Shown here piece after piece: positions 30,627 to 40,162 of a stretch of DNA of 64,000 bases. The position numbers and the translations under genes are program-made. Origin of the DNA: Rhizobium binae (GTDB taxonomy: Bacteria > Pseudomonadota > Alphaproteobacteria > Rhizobiales > Rhizobiaceae); the NCBI RefSeq assembly GCF_017357225.1, contig NZ_CP071608.1:186001-250000 (forward strand). Reading direction: 5' to 3'. Under the pieces are notes generated by a model that searched no databases, was not told the origin of the DNA, and saw nothing but the letters and a program-made list of their open reading frames with translations. The first letter of the stretch is position 1. Every line of letters begins with the position of its first letter.

Positions 30627-31112
30627 ATGCACGAACTTTCGCTCGCCGACGTGCCGTCGCGAATTGGCCAGGAGCTCGGCAAATCCGAATGGATCACCGT
30701 TGATCAAACTACAATCGATCTCTTTGCCGACGCGACACGCGATCATCAATTCATCCACGTGCACCCGGAACGCGCGGCAGTCGAAAGCCCGTTTGGTGGC
30801 ACTATCGCTCATGGCTTCTTGACACTCTCGCTTCTGTCGGCGATGAACTTTAGCGGCATGCCAAGGATCCGTGAGCAGACCATGGGTCTTAACTACGGCT
30901 TAGACCGGGTACGTTTCATGTCACCGGTTAAGACCGGCAGCCGTGTGCGCGGTCGCTTCGTTCTCTCTGAATGTCAATTTCGCGGCGCAAGCATGCTGGT
31001 GACCACTTACGAGGTGACGGTCGAGATCGAGAACGAGAACCGACCGGCACTCACTGCTAATTGGATCACTATCATTCAGTTTGATCCGAACGACAGGCCT
31101 AAAGGGATTTGA
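30627..31112 (+). CDS. nodN: NodN, MaoC-like hydratase
   Basis: 161 residues of the hot-dog-fold MaoC-like dehydratase family. The hydratase motif is visible: FADATRDHQFIHVHPERA with the catalytic Asp/His and FGGTIAHGFLTLSLLS. NodN is a conserved member of the nodMNT operon, needed for full Nod-factor activity; its exact substrate is not established, though an enoyl-thioester is likely from the fold. It lies 77 bases after nodM. Confidence 0.93.
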   Translation: MHELSLADVPSRIGQELGKSEWITVDQTTIDLFADATRDHQFIHVHPERAAVESPFGGTIAHGFLTLSLLSAMNFSGMPRIREQTMGLNYGLDRVRFMSPVKTGSRVRGRFVLSECQFRGASMLVTTYEVTVEIENENRPALTANWITIIQFDPNDRPKGI

Positions 31113-31279
31113 CGCCAGCTCGCGCCAGCGGGTGTCGACTTGTTGTTTTGGCTGCACGGGATTTTGTAGTGTCACGCCGGAATTCTCGATCTGCTGCGTC
31201 GGTAATTGCGCGCTGGCATCATCCTTCGGGCAGGAGAAACGGGTTTGACTTGAATTTCGCTGGAATAGAGGCTGATTGA

Positions 31280-32416
31280 TTGCATTCGTTCCGTCTGGCC
31301 GCTGCGGTGTTGCCGCTACTTTTGTCATCTTGCATGCTCGGGCCCGACCATGCACCGCCGGAAACGCCTTTACCGGAGAAGTTTTCCGAGGGTGCAAAAC
31401 AGAGCGCCGGCGATGTTGCGGTGTCGGCGTGGTGGGATTCGTTTTCAGATCGTACGCTCGACCAGTACGTTGCCTCCGGCCTGGATGAGAACCTCAGTGT
31501 TCAGCAGGCGCTCGAAAAGATTAATGCCGCCGCCGCGGACGTCACCATCGCTGGCGCCGGGGGCCTTCCCAAGGCATCACACACGACAAGCGGCGAGATC
31601 GGCAAAGGGGGAGATGTCACGAGCACACAGAATGTCTCCAGCGTGCAACTACTGAATTTTCGCGTGTCGGCGCATCACATTGCGGCCCTCCTCGCTTTGC
31701 CGTCGGAAACAGTGATCAAGCAACTGCAGAAAAGTGAAGGGCAGCCGGTCTATCGCGGAAAGATCAATGCCGGCATTCCCGCCGATCTTATTTGCAATCG
31801 ATTCGATATTCGCCAGGCTGAACGGGATCTAGCCGCCGCGACTGCACAGATCGGCGTGACGGAAGCACAGCTTTACCCCGCGATAACGCTCTCCGGCTCG
31901 ATCACCCCTTCCTATATCAAGCAGCGCGGCCGTCACGGGGGTATCTTGAAATGGTCCTTCGGGCCGAGCCTTGACCTCCCAATTCTGGACGGCGGCCGTT
32001 TGCAGGCAAACGTGGAGACTTCTAAATCCGACGCCGCAGCAGCCTACATAAGCTGGAAATTAACCGTCCTGACAGCTGTGCAGGAAGTCGAGGACGCTTT
32101 GACAGCCGTCCGACGCGACGTTCACACAGAGAACTCACGTCGCAGGCAAGTAGAAACGATCGAAGAAGCACTGAAGCTTTCGATGGCCTCGTACACGGAT
32201 GGCGCCTCTTCTCTCCTCGATGTTCTCGAAGCGCAAAGGCAGATGTCCAGCGCTCAGGCGAGCCTCGCTGCGGCGATCCAACAACTGGCCAAGGATCACG
32301 TGCGGTTGAATGTAGCAATCCGCGGTGGTTTTGCGGCTCCCAAAGTCGCGTCACCCAGGGAGGCCTCGACGGTTGCAGCCGCAAATGCAAACATCCAATC
32401 CGCACATTCGCAATAG
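31280..32416 (+). pseudogene. nodT: nodT, outer-membrane efflux lipoprotein with an internal in-frame deletion
   Basis: 378 residues; NodT of the TolC/OMF family is about 480. The N-terminus has a lipoprotein signal (VLPLLLSSC, TTG start) and the conserved PLPEKFSEG and WWDSFSDRTLDQYV. From about residue 125 the text jumps to LNFRVSAHHIAALLALP, which in the family comes about 100 residues later; the rest (ERDLAAATAQIGVTEAQLYPAITLSGS, and the helical coiled-coil end SMASYTDGASSLLDVLEAQRQM) is normal. The missing part holds the first OMF repeat's helices and beta strands, so a working outer-membrane channel is unlikely. The frame is kept, so a shortened protein may be made. It is the last gene of nodMNT. 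Confidence 0.85.
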
Positions 32417-32620
32417 CCGAGCGCTGGATGCCGGATGGTTTAACCTGATCACGTCATTAGCGCGCCAGCGCCTGAGTTGTATTGGCGCCGGCCGGGAGTC
32501 GACCAATCGCGGCACATGCCCTTCACCACCTCCCGCTTACGAGCAGGGCTTAGAGCTAATGGGATGGTCCGTCCTGTCTCCCGAGAGCATAACGGAGGTG
32601 GGCAAAGGAGGGCTGAAATT

Positions 32621-32990
32621 ATGGATCGCAACCAACTGCGCCAATGCGCCGTCTTCGGCATCGATATCGGAAAGAACCTCTTCCACGTGGTCGGCCTGGA
32701 TAGTTCCGGCGCGAGACGCTACTGCAGTTCTTCGAACGAGCGAACAGAACGCTTGTCGGAATGGAATCCCGTCCGGGTTCCCAATGGCTTGCGCCAAGTT
32801 GCAGACGATGGGGCATTCCGTCCGCATCATCCCGGCGCAGTGAAGTCTATGTAAAATCGAACAAGAATGACATCATCGATGCTGCGGCGATCGCAGAAGC
32901 TGCAAGACGACCGACGATGCGCTTCGTTGGCATTAAGCAAGCCGATCAGGTCGATCTTCAGATGTTGCATTGGGTGCGTATTCCGATGAA
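32621..32990 (+). pseudogene. IS110-family transposase remnant
   Basis: The first frame encodes MDRNQLRQCAVFGIDIGKNLFHVVGLDSSG, the DEDD-type N-terminus of IS110 transposases. After frameshifts near 32720-32830 it resumes as YVKSNKNDIIDAAAIAEAARR and MRFVGIKQADQVDLQMLHWVR. It then stops short of the catalytic C-terminal domain. It is a 5' remnant only and inactive. Confidence 0.85.
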
Positions 32991-33101
32991 ACCGGCCACC
33001 GATTCCGATTTGAAGCCGGCCATTTTTCGGGCTGATCCTGGGTCTGTTTGAACCGCACCGGGTTTGCCGGAGGCTCCAACTTCTGAGAAAGTGGAGCCGA
33101 T

Positions 33102-33428
33102 ATGAGCAAGACAACAAACAAATTTTCACCTGAAGTCCGCGCCCGAGCAGTACGGATGGTTTTGGATCACCAAGGCGAATATTCCTCGCGATGGGCAGCG
33201 GTTTCCTCGATTGCCGCCAAGATCGGCTGCACCGCGCAGACGCTCAATGAATGGGTGAAGAAGGCGGAAGTGGACGATGGTTCCCGGCCCGGGCTCCCAA
33301 GCGACGTCGCCGAGAAGATGAAGGCTCTGGAGCGGGAGAACCGCGAGCTTCGGCAGGCCAATGAGATACTGCGCAAAGCGTCCGCTTATTTCGCGATGGC
33401 GGAGCTCGACCGCCCATTGAAGCGATGA
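33102..33428 (+). CDS. IS3-family transposase OrfA
   Basis: 108 residues: helix-turn-helix ([39 protein letters not shown]) and a leucine-zipper tail ([25 protein letters not shown]). It ends overlapping the orfB start (ATGA), where -1 frameshifting normally produces the OrfAB transposase. Confidence 0.92.
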   Translation: MSKTTNKFSPEVRARAVRMVLDHQGEYSSRWAAVSSIAAKIGCTAQTLNEWVKKAEVDDGSRPGLPSDVAEKMKALERENRELRQANEILRKASAYFAMAELDRPLKR

Positions 33429-34330
33429 TCTCCTTCATCGACGAACACCGCTCGGTATTCGGGGTCGAGCCGATCTGCAGACTGCTGCCGATTGCCCTAT
33501 CAACCTACTACGAGAACGTTGCCAAACGTGAGGACGTGGACCGCCTGTCGGTCCGCGCCCGCAGCGACATCGCCTGGAAGATCGAGATACGCCGTGTCTT
33601 CGAGGCGAACTTCCGCGTCTATGGCGTGCGCAAGGTCTGGCGGCAATTGAAGCGGGAGGGCTTCGATATAGCCCGCTGCACCGTTGCTCGGCTTATGAGG
33701 TCGATGGGCCTTCGGGGCATCATCCGCGGCAAGCCGGTCAAGACGACGGTCTCCGACAAGACGGCTCCGAGCCCGCTCGACCGGGTGAACCGCCAGTTCA
33801 AGGCTCCCGCGCCGAACAGGCTGTGGGTTTCGGATTTCACCTATGTCGCCACCTGGCAAGGCTTCGTCTACGTGGCCTTCGTCATCGACGCCTTCGCCCG
33901 CCGCATCGTCGGCTGGCGGGTGAGTCGGACGGCGCATGCCGGGTTCGTCCTCGATGCCCTGGAGCAGGCGCTCCATGAGCGGCGTCCCGTTCATGGCGAC
34001 GGCCTGATCCACCACTCGGACAGAGGCGTTCAATACGTGTCGATCAAGTATTCCGAGCGGCTGGCCGAAGCGGGCATCGAACCGTCCGTCGGAAGTGTCG
34101 GTGACTCTTACGACAATGCACTCGCCGAAACGATCAACGGTCTCTACAAGGCCGAGGTCATTCATCGGCGAGGACCGTGGCGCAACTTCGAAGCGGTTGA
34201 ATTCGCCACCCTCGAATGGGTCGATTGGTTCAACCATCGACGGCTTCTGGAGCCCATCGGCAACATCCCGCCAGCCGAAGCCGAGGAGCAGTACTACGCC
34301 ATGCTGGACGAACCAGCCATGGCTGCATAA
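33425..34330 (+). CDS. IS3-family transposase OrfB, DDE integrase
   Basis: 301 residues. It has an HTH_21-type region ([31 protein letters not shown]). The integrase core follows, with Asp in [15 protein letters not shown], Asp in HHSDRGVQY and Glu in [18 protein letters not shown]. The frame is intact and the element has both ends, so it may be mobile. Confidence 0.92.
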   Translation: MISFIDEHRSVFGVEPICRLLPIALSTYYENVAKREDVDRLSVRARSDIAWKIEIRRVFEANFRVYGVRKVWRQLKREGFDIARCTVARLMRSMGLRGIIRGKPVKTTVSDKTAPSPLDRVNRQFKAPAPNRLWVSDFTYVATWQGFVYVAFVIDAFARRIVGWRVSRTAHAGFVLDALEQALHERRPVHGDGLIHHSDRGVQYVSIKYSERLAEAGIEPSVGSVGDSYDNALAETINGLYKAEVIHRRGPWRNFEAVEFATLEWVDWFNHRRLLEPIGNIPPAEAEEQYYAMLDEPAMAA

Positions 34331-34399
34331 CTTAAACCAAACGGCCTCCGGCAAACCCGGTGCGGTTCAGTTTGATGTTTGGATCGGGTTTTGTGTCAG

Positions 34400-35197
34400 G
34401 TCAAGCTTTGCTGTGTTTCAAGCGCCATCGGTGAACGCTGTTTGCGCATACTTTCGCCAATGATATCGATGCCTCGGCGTTGTGAACGAGGCGATCCAGT
34501 ATCGCATCGGCGGCGTTGGGTTTGAAATAATTTCCCACCAGCGATCCAGGGGCACCTGGCTTGTGACGATCGTCGAGCGACGCTCGTAGCGGTCTTCGAT
34601 GATCTCGAGAAGATCGCGGCGCTGATCATCGCTGAGTTTTTCCGGTCCCCAGTCATCGAGGATCAGCAGGTCGGTCTTGGCGATAGATTTGGGGATTCTG
34701 CCGTATCGCCCGTCACCCCTTGCAAGCGCGAGCGTGGCGAACAGCCGGGGAACGCGGTGGTATGCAACGGAGAAATCCTCGCGGCATGCTTTGACCGATG
34801 GATGCGCCCCAGCGCCCAAAGCGATCTGGTATCCACTCAGCGTATCGCCGGTGGGAACTGGGCATGTGATCTGGGTCGGTTCCATGACGACAGCCGCCAT
34901 AGCGGCGCTGATGGACGGCGATGCGCTTGCCGCGGTAAAAGATCTCGATGGTGCGCGCCGTTGCTCTAAGATCGACCTGCTGGCGAATGAGGGCATGGGG
35001 GACGGAATAAAAGAAGCTTTTGAACTCGACGTGATAATCGGTCGAGACACGGACCAGACGCCATTCGGCGAATTCGTAGTTTCACCCGGGAGGCTAGCGA
35101 GCGCAGCACGTTCGACACGTTCAAATACTTGCCGCCGGGTAACACCCAATCGACGCATGAGGTGATCGTTGATGCGATCAAGTGCCAATAGCGGCAT
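34400..35197 (-). pseudogene. IS21-family istA/istB remnant
   Basis: On the minus strand the upstream part resembles the 3' end of an IstA transposase (LDRINDHLMRRLGVTRRQVFERVERAALASLPGE, then a second frame with STDYHVEFKSFFYSVPHALIRQQVDL). The downstream part resembles the IstB ATPase helper (YHRVPRLFATLALARGDGRYG, LLILDDWGPEKLSDDQRRDLLEIIEDRYERRSTIVTSQVP). The IstB N-terminus with its Walker A is deleted, fusing the two pieces, and a frameshift breaks the end. Inactive. Confidence 0.8.
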
Positions 35198-35413
35198 TAG
35201 CCTCAGCCAGCGAGAAGAAAGTCAGCTTGCGCAACCGCCCCAGGATGCAGGTGGCGCATGGCGGCGTCGTCATCGGCGACGAGAACTTGTTTCAATGGCG
35301 TACCTTTACTGGTGCAGTCGATCAATAAATCACGTCGTTTCTATTTTCAGTTCCCTGCGCCACGTTGGGAAAGAGAGGCGCCCCAAGGGTGGAACGCTCC
35401 TCGGATCTTCGAA

Positions 35414-36268
35414 TTAAATGAAGCCGAAATTTTCCGCCGTAAGCGAGGTAAGATCCGACATGTCGTGCAGATTGTCGACATGAGCGAAGGCATGCGCGTG
35501 GTTCGCAGAATCGACATAGGCTAGTGTCGCACCGTGAGTTTTGCCATCTTGACCGAGAGTTTTTTCGTCATGGTAGACAATGATGTCACCGGGGACTTCG
35601 TCGTGAATAGCGGTCGCGGCGGCAGAGCCAGACGTGAACCCTCGATCCGTGATTACCACGACGTGCTGACCGTGCGCTTTCGCGGCCTCGCCATTGTAGA
35701 AAGTGTCCACAAATTCGCCTGGGAAACCCTTCGAGTGGTTGATGAAATTTGCGCCAAACAGATCCCCTTTGCCGAAGTCACCGGCGTCCATGACAAAACG
35801 GTCTTGCTTCGGGTCGAAATCCGTCACAGTCGTATACCAGTGCGTTGTTCCAACCATAGGATCGTGGAACCGAAACACGAAGGCGTCGCCGTCTTCGCCG
35901 CCAGTCAGAACATCTGCGCCGTCGCCGGCCACCAGGGTATCCCTTCCCTTACCGGCGTCGAGCCTGTCGTCGCTCTCGCCGCTATGTGGTATTACGCGGC
36001 GCACTTCGAAGGGGTTGAAGGCTTTGAATGAGCCGTCACTATACAGGAGGTCGTCACCATCACCAGCATGGATTGTGTCTGAGCCATCCCCCGCATAGAC
36101 AATGTCATGGCCGTCACCGGCAAAGATCACGTCGTGGCCGGCTTGAGCCCAAACCCAATCATCGCCGCCGCCGGCTTTGATCCAGTCATTGAGCTCGCGT
36201 GCATAGATTGTGTCGTTGTCATCGGATCCGTTAATAAAGGGGCTGTTATCAGTGCCTTTGATCATCAT
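35414..36268 (-). CDS. nodO: NodO, secreted RTX calcium-binding nodulation protein
   Basis: 284 residues, the length of R. leguminosarum bv. viciae NodO. The N-terminal half has glycine/aspartate-rich RTX nonapeptide repeats (GGGDDWVWAQAGHDVIFAGDG, then GDGSDTIHAGDGDDLLYSD and GKGRDTLVAGDGADVLTGGEDGD), which bind calcium. The C-terminal part carries the uncleaved type I secretion signal ending in DLTSLTAENFGFI. NodO forms cation-selective pores in plant membranes and can compensate for weaker Nod factors. It has no N-terminal signal peptide, as expected for type I export; the PrsDE exporter is not in the window. A degenerate nod box lies upstream. Confidence 0.95.
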   Translation of the reverse strand: MMIKGTDNSPFINGSDDNDTIYARELNDWIKAGGGDDWVWAQAGHDVIFAGDGHDIVYAGDGSDTIHAGDGDDLLYSDGSFKAFNPFEVRRVIPHSGESDDRLDAGKGRDTLVAGDGADVLTGGEDGDAFVFRFHDPMVGTTHWYTTVTDFDPKQDRFVMDAGDFGKGDLFGANFINHSKGFPGEFVDTFYNGEAAKAHGQHVVVITDRGFTSGSAAATAIHDEVPGDIIVYHDEKTLGQDGKTHGATLAYVDSANHAHAFAHVDNLHDMSDLTSLTAENFGFI

Positions 36269-36328
36269 CTCAAATACTCCTTATGAGGCAACGGGTGCCG
36301 CCTGTGCCCCTTATCTTTTCCAAGAGCG

Positions 36329-36375
36329 AATTAGTGAAATCCATTGTTTTGATATGACCTATTTGAATGACGGAT
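36329..36375 (-). promoter_or_regulatory. Degenerate nod box for nodO
   Basis: Read on the plus strand, ATTAGTGAAATCCATTG then TTTTGAT aligns without gaps to the nodA nod box (ATTGGTAAAATTGATTG, TTTGGAT), and the far end ends in GGAT as well. It is about 60 bases upstream of nodO. The match is clearly weaker than at the other three nod boxes. Confidence 0.72.
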
Positions 36376-36554
36376 GCGAAAATGTTTATCTCGGCCGCAC
36401 GGCACGCCCTTCGTAGTTGGCCGGCAGATATGAAAACGACTGGGGGCTATGACGATCGGCGGCCGTTGACGAAGGCCACAACTTCTTCCCTCGTATACGC
36501 TGGAGACAAATCTGCAGAGCACCTGATCTCAGGGTGCTTTGCAGATCGAAAACC

Positions 36555-37802
36555 TCAGCTCCAGGCGTGGAGCGGTGGCTTCTCGCCGTTCAGGAAATAC
36601 TTACCCAAAATGGCATACTTCCAGCGGACGGGGTCGTGCAGAGTATGGGTGCGGGCGTTGCGCCAGTGGCGATCAAGCCCGTGCTCTGCAAGGGTCGAGC
36701 GCGTTCCTGCCAGTTCGAACAACTTGTTGGCGGCCGCGATCGCGATCTCAGTGGAGAGGATCTTGGCTTCGGCGGTAACGATCTGGGCTTCCGCAACGGT
36801 TCCCGCGTTCGGGTCGAGGATCGCTCGGTCAATGGCATAACCTGCCTTTTCAAGCAGCGCCTGCGCCGCATGAAGCCTTAGCGTCAAGTCCCCGATCGCC
36901 TGGATTGTGTACGGATCGTCCCAAGCGTTGTCGACGCCGGAATCCACCCAGGCGCGGCTCTTGGTGCGCACAAAACTGACGGTCTCGTCAATCGCGGCCT
37001 GCGCGATGCCGGTATCGACAGCCACTTGGATAATCTGGAAGATCGCTCCGTCCGCAGTCGGCACTTCATACCCTTTGTAGCCAGGCACGAGATGCGTCTT
37101 CGACACTTTGACGTTGTTAAGCAGTACCGTGCCCGACAGCGTGGTACGCTGGCCAAAGGAGGACCAGTCGTCGATGACAGTCAGACCCGGGGCACCGCGC
37201 TCGGCAATTGCGTACCAGGCCCTGCCCTCGTCATCCAGTGCCACGATTGGCACCAGATGCGCGAGCAGCGCTCCTGACGAGTAGAATTTCTGGCCGTTGA
37301 CCACGACATGATCTCCGGCATCAACGAATTTTGTTTCGAAGTCGACCGCACGCTTGGATCCAAATTCGGAGAAGGCATTGCCGAAGCGCGTTCCTTTCAA
37401 CACTTCCGCGAAGAGCAGCTTCTGTTGGTCTTCGTCTGACACCGTGCGGATGGCGGCGACCACACCCAGGTGGTTTTGCGCGATTTGTCCGATGGATGAA
37501 TCGGCCGCCGAGATGATCTCGATGACCTTCGCAAGCGTCGCATAAGAGACCTCGGGACCGCCGAAGGCCTTCGGCACGTTGATAGACCAAAGCCCGCTTT
37601 GCGAAAACGCGTCCAGTTCCTTGACCGGCCAGATGCGGTCGCGATCGCGTGCTGCCGATCCCTTGACGAACTCTGCCGCGAGTGCCTTGGCGATGGCAAT
37701 CGCTTCGGCGTCAGTCTTGATAATGTGGGCGGGCTGCGACGGGCGTGGAACAGGTGGCACGGCCTTTGCGGCATTTTCGGTATTTATGGTAGGATGGGTC
37801 AC
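36555..37802 (-). CDS. SfnB-like acyl-CoA-dehydrogenase-fold flavin monooxygenase
   Basis: 415 residues from a GTG preceded by AGGAG. The acyl-CoA dehydrogenase fold is seen throughout: an N-terminal helical domain (AFSQSGLWSINVPKAFGG), the beta domain (NAFSEFGSKRAVDFET, VVNGQKFYSSGALLAHLVPIVA) and the C-terminal helices (ELAGTRSTLAEHGLDRHWRNARTHTLHDPVRWK). The last motif is typical of SfnB/DszC-type flavin monooxygenases in sulfur metabolism rather than fatty-acid dehydrogenases. It is last in the operon with sfnG and msuE. I infer a role in releasing sulfur from an organosulfur compound; the substrate is open. Confidence 0.82.
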   Translation of the reverse strand: MTHPTINTENAAKAVPPVPRPSQPAHIIKTDAEAIAIAKALAAEFVKGSAARDRDRIWPVKELDAFSQSGLWSINVPKAFGGPEVSYATLAKVIEIISAADSSIGQIAQNHLGVVAAIRTVSDEDQQKLLFAEVLKGTRFGNAFSEFGSKRAVDFETKFVDAGDHVVVNGQKFYSSGALLAHLVPIVALDDEGRAWYAIAERGAPGLTVIDDWSSFGQRTTLSGTVLLNNVKVSKTHLVPGYKGYEVPTADGAIFQIIQVAVDTGIAQAAIDETVSFVRTKSRAWVDSGVDNAWDDPYTIQAIGDLTLRLHAAQALLEKAGYAIDRAILDPNAGTVAEAQIVTAEAKILSTEIAIAAANKLFELAGTRSTLAEHGLDRHWRNARTHTLHDPVRWKYAILGKYFLNGEKPPLHAWS

Positions 37803-37825
37803 GGTGTTTCTCCTCTTGGATCGTG

Positions 37826-38608
37826 TTAGCCGACAACGGCGGGGATGGAGGGAGCCACGGCTCTCTGGCCGAGGTAGAAAGACTTGATGTCGTCGCGCCC
37901 GCGCAGATCCTGTGCGTCACCGGTCAGCACCGTGGCGCCGTTTTCGAGAATGATGGCGCGATCCGCATATTTCAGAGCGACGGCGGAATTCTGCTCCGCC
38001 ACAAGGATAGAAAGACCTTCTTCGCGATTGAGGTGGCGGAGCTTCCGGAAAATGTCCTGGACGATGAGCGGCGCCAGTCCCATGGATGGTTCGTCGAGAA
38101 CCAGGAGGCGCGGCCGCGACATGAGCGCCCGGCCGATCGCCGTCATCTGCTGCTCGCCACCCGAGGTCAGGCCGGAAAGTGCACGACGCTTTTCCTTCAA
38201 CCTGGGGAAATGCGCGTAGATCTTCTCGATATCCTCGGCGATCTCAGCGCGCGTGCCGCTGCGGCCAAGCCCGCCGGAGACGAGGTTTTCCTCGACCGTC
38301 AGGCTGCGGAAGCAATGGCGGCCCTCAAGCACCTGCACGAGACCGGCACGCACCAGTGCAGCAGGGCTTGTGCGCAGGACATCGAGCCCGTCGAAGCGGA
38401 TGCTGCCGGAAACGACTTGCCCACGTTCGGCTGGAAGCAGATTGGACAACGCCTTGAGCGTCGTCGTCTTTCCCGCGCCGTTGGCGCCAAGGAGCGCCAG
38501 AATTTCACCACGCGCCAGATGGAAACCGACGCCGTCGAGTGCGGTGATGGCGTGATTGTACGTTGCCTTCAGATCATCGACCGCAAGCAGAGTGGTTTCC
38601 AGAGCCAT
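37826..38608 (-). CDS. LivF-type ABC transporter ATPase
   Basis: 260 residues: Walker A GANGAGKT, signature LTSGGEQQMTAIGRAL and Walker B LLVLDEPSMGLAP. It belongs to the LivF half of branched-chain-amino-acid-type (HAAT) importers and should pair with the LivG-like ATPase upstream. It lies 120 bases after the substrate-binding-protein gene, separated by a strong stem-loop, and 23 bases before the SfnB-like gene. Confidence 0.9.
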   Translation of the reverse strand: MALETTLLAVDDLKATYNHAITALDGVGFHLARGEILALLGANGAGKTTTLKALSNLLPAERGQVVSGSIRFDGLDVLRTSPAALVRAGLVQVLEGRHCFRSLTVEENLVSGGLGRSGTRAEIAEDIEKIYAHFPRLKEKRRALSGLTSGGEQQMTAIGRALMSRPRLLVLDEPSMGLAPLIVQDIFRKLRHLNREEGLSILVAEQNSAVALKYADRAIILENGATVLTGDAQDLRGRDDIKSFYLGQRAVAPSIPAVVG

Positions 38609-38688
38609 GACAGTGTCCTCTTGCCTTGAAAGGCGAGATTGAGAGAAGGCGAGAGGTTGGAGAGAGAGGCACCACCCTCGCGCCAGCT

Positions 38689-38724
38689 CTTCATGCCGCG
38701 CCTGTTGTCAGGCGCGGCATGAAG
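38689..38724 (-). terminator. Perfect 16-bp stem-loop between the binding-protein gene and livF-like gene
   Basis: CTTCATGCCGCGCCTG, a 4-base loop TTGT, then the exact complement. It begins 4 bases after the binding-protein stop on the minus strand. No T-run follows, so I expect mRNA 3'-end protection or partial termination that raises binding-protein output over downstream genes. Confidence 0.8.
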
Positions 38725-38727
38725 GGA

Positions 38728-40062
38728 TTAGTTGGTCGCCGTTTCGGCGTCTGCCGCGGTACGAAGCTTGATGCCCTTCTCGGTCGCGTAGGCTTCCGAG
38801 GACTTCTCGATGATCGGCCGCAACAGTGCCCAGTCCGGTGCAATCCAGTCAGAGACAACGTTCCACTTCTTCCCGTCCCACTGTTGGAAAGTCACGTAGC
38901 CGTTGCCCTCATGATTATCCCAGGTAACGTTGATCGAGTGGAACAGGCTCTTGGCGCCGAGCGCCTCGACACGCGCCGGGTTGAGTTGTAGGTGTTCAAA
39001 ACCCCAGCGGACCTCGTCGCCCGTGAGCGTCCGCTTGCCGAACTTCTCCTGCGCGATACGGATTGCCTCGACATTGAGGATGCCGTTGACGATACCGAGG
39101 TTATGATAAACTGACCCGATACGCTTCTTGTCTTCGAGGTTGCCCTTGCCGGAGTCGTAGAGCGTTTTGACGATCTCCTGAACGACCGGGTATTTTGTGC
39201 CAGATGCCTGCGTAGTGATCGCCGTATAGCCCTTGGCGGCATCACCAGCGGGGATGACGTCTTCTTCTGAATTGGACCAGACGTTTCCGATAATATGATC
39301 TGCCGGGAAGCCAACCTTGGCTGCGGTTTTCAGCGCGACCGGGTTCATCACGCCCCAACCGCGTAGGACGACGAAGTCTGGCTTGGCGCGGCGGATCGTG
39401 AGCCATTGCGACTGCTGTTCGTTGCCAGGATGCGGCACCTCGATCTGCTGAAGTTCGAAACCATATTTTTGCGCCAGCAGTTCGTAAATCGGGATCGTTT
39501 CCTTGCCATAGGGCGAGCCGTGATAGAGAACGACGATCTTCTTTCCCTTGAGATTTTCGATACCGCCTTCCTTGCCGGCGATGTAGTTCACGATGCCTGA
39601 GGTCTCACTGTATGGATTGAGCAGCAGCGGGAAAACATAAGGGAAAACGCGGCCATCGGTCGAATCCGTGCGGCCATGATTGATAGTAATCAACGGCACC
39701 TTATCGGCGGTGATGCGATCGATCATCGCATAGGCAATGCCGACGGAAAGCGGGTTCCAGGCGGCGACGTTCGGGTTGGACTTCAGGCGCTCGTAGGCTT
39801 CGACGCCACGCTCGACCTCGTACTGCGTTTCAGCTTCCGACCATGTCAGCTTGACGCCACCCACGCCGCCGTCGCGCGTGTTGATCAGGTTCAGATAATC
39901 GATGAAACCACCGAAGAAGCCGGTGCCGCCGGCAGCATAGGGGCCGACGCGATAGCTCTGGAGCGGGAAATATTGTTCGTCCGCATGGGCCATCGGCAGG
40001 GCCACCGTGAAGGCGAGGCCGGCGGCAAGAGCCGCAATCTTGAATTTGGCAAGGATCGTCAT
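38728..40062 (-). CDS. LivK-like periplasmic substrate-binding protein of ABC importer
   Basis: 444 residues from the ATG at 40062, which gives a clean signal peptide (FKIAALAAGLAFTVALPMAHADEQ, cleavage near 28). The frame is open 55 codons further upstream, but that part is not signal-like. It has the two-lobed Peripla_BP_6 fold (QSYRVGPYAAGGTGFFGGFIDYLN; KGKKIVVLYHGSPYGKETIPIYELLAQKYGFE). It is the substrate-binding subunit of the LIV-type importer encoded around it. Since the operon also carries sfnG, msuE and an SfnB-like gene, the ligand is more likely an organosulfur or sulfonate-type compound than an amino acid; this is inference. Confidence 0.85.
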   Translation of the reverse strand: MTILAKFKIAALAAGLAFTVALPMAHADEQYFPLQSYRVGPYAAGGTGFFGGFIDYLNLINTRDGGVGGVKLTWSEAETQYEVERGVEAYERLKSNPNVAAWNPLSVGIAYAMIDRITADKVPLITINHGRTDSTDGRVFPYVFPLLLNPYSETSGIVNYIAGKEGGIENLKGKKIVVLYHGSPYGKETIPIYELLAQKYGFELQQIEVPHPGNEQQSQWLTIRRAKPDFVVLRGWGVMNPVALKTAAKVGFPADHIIGNVWSNSEEDVIPAGDAAKGYTAITTQASGTKYPVVQEIVKTLYDSGKGNLEDKKRIGSVYHNLGIVNGILNVEAIRIAQEKFGKRTLTGDEVRWGFEHLQLNPARVEALGAKSLFHSINVTWDNHEGNGYVTFQQWDGKKWNVVSDWIAPDWALLRPIIEKSSEAYATEKGIKLRTAADAETATN

Positions 40063-40162
40063 TTTTGGACATACTCCGGGTATCGACCGGGGCAAGGCGC
40101 CGGTCCGGGTTGATCTGATAAGGGCTGGTGGCATTTCGAGAGCCTTGATAGCTCCGTTTCGA

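Larger units (their letters stand above)
33049..34369 (+). mobile_element. IS3-family insertion sequence (IS51-type)
   Basis: A 1321-bp element with 26-bp near-perfect terminal inverted repeats starting TGAACCGCACCGGGTTTGCC. It is flanked by a 3-bp direct repeat GTT (33046-33048 and 34370-34372). It contains overlapping orfA and orfB. It is different from the rhiR/mcp element and inserted cleanly, into what looks like the end of an IS21-type remnant. Confidence 0.93.

Noticed and set aside
35198..35413. Possible gene between the IS21 remnant and nodO
   Set aside because: Only short frames overlapping the IS debris or the nodO 3' end were found.
35534..36098. Long plus-strand frames opposite nodO
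   Set aside because: They lie antisense to the well-conserved nodO gene and arise from its repetitive, high-GC codons.
37823..38629. A 268-codon plus-strand frame opposite the livF-like gene
   Set aside because: The minus strand carries all ABC-ATPase motifs; the plus frame has none and is a shadow.
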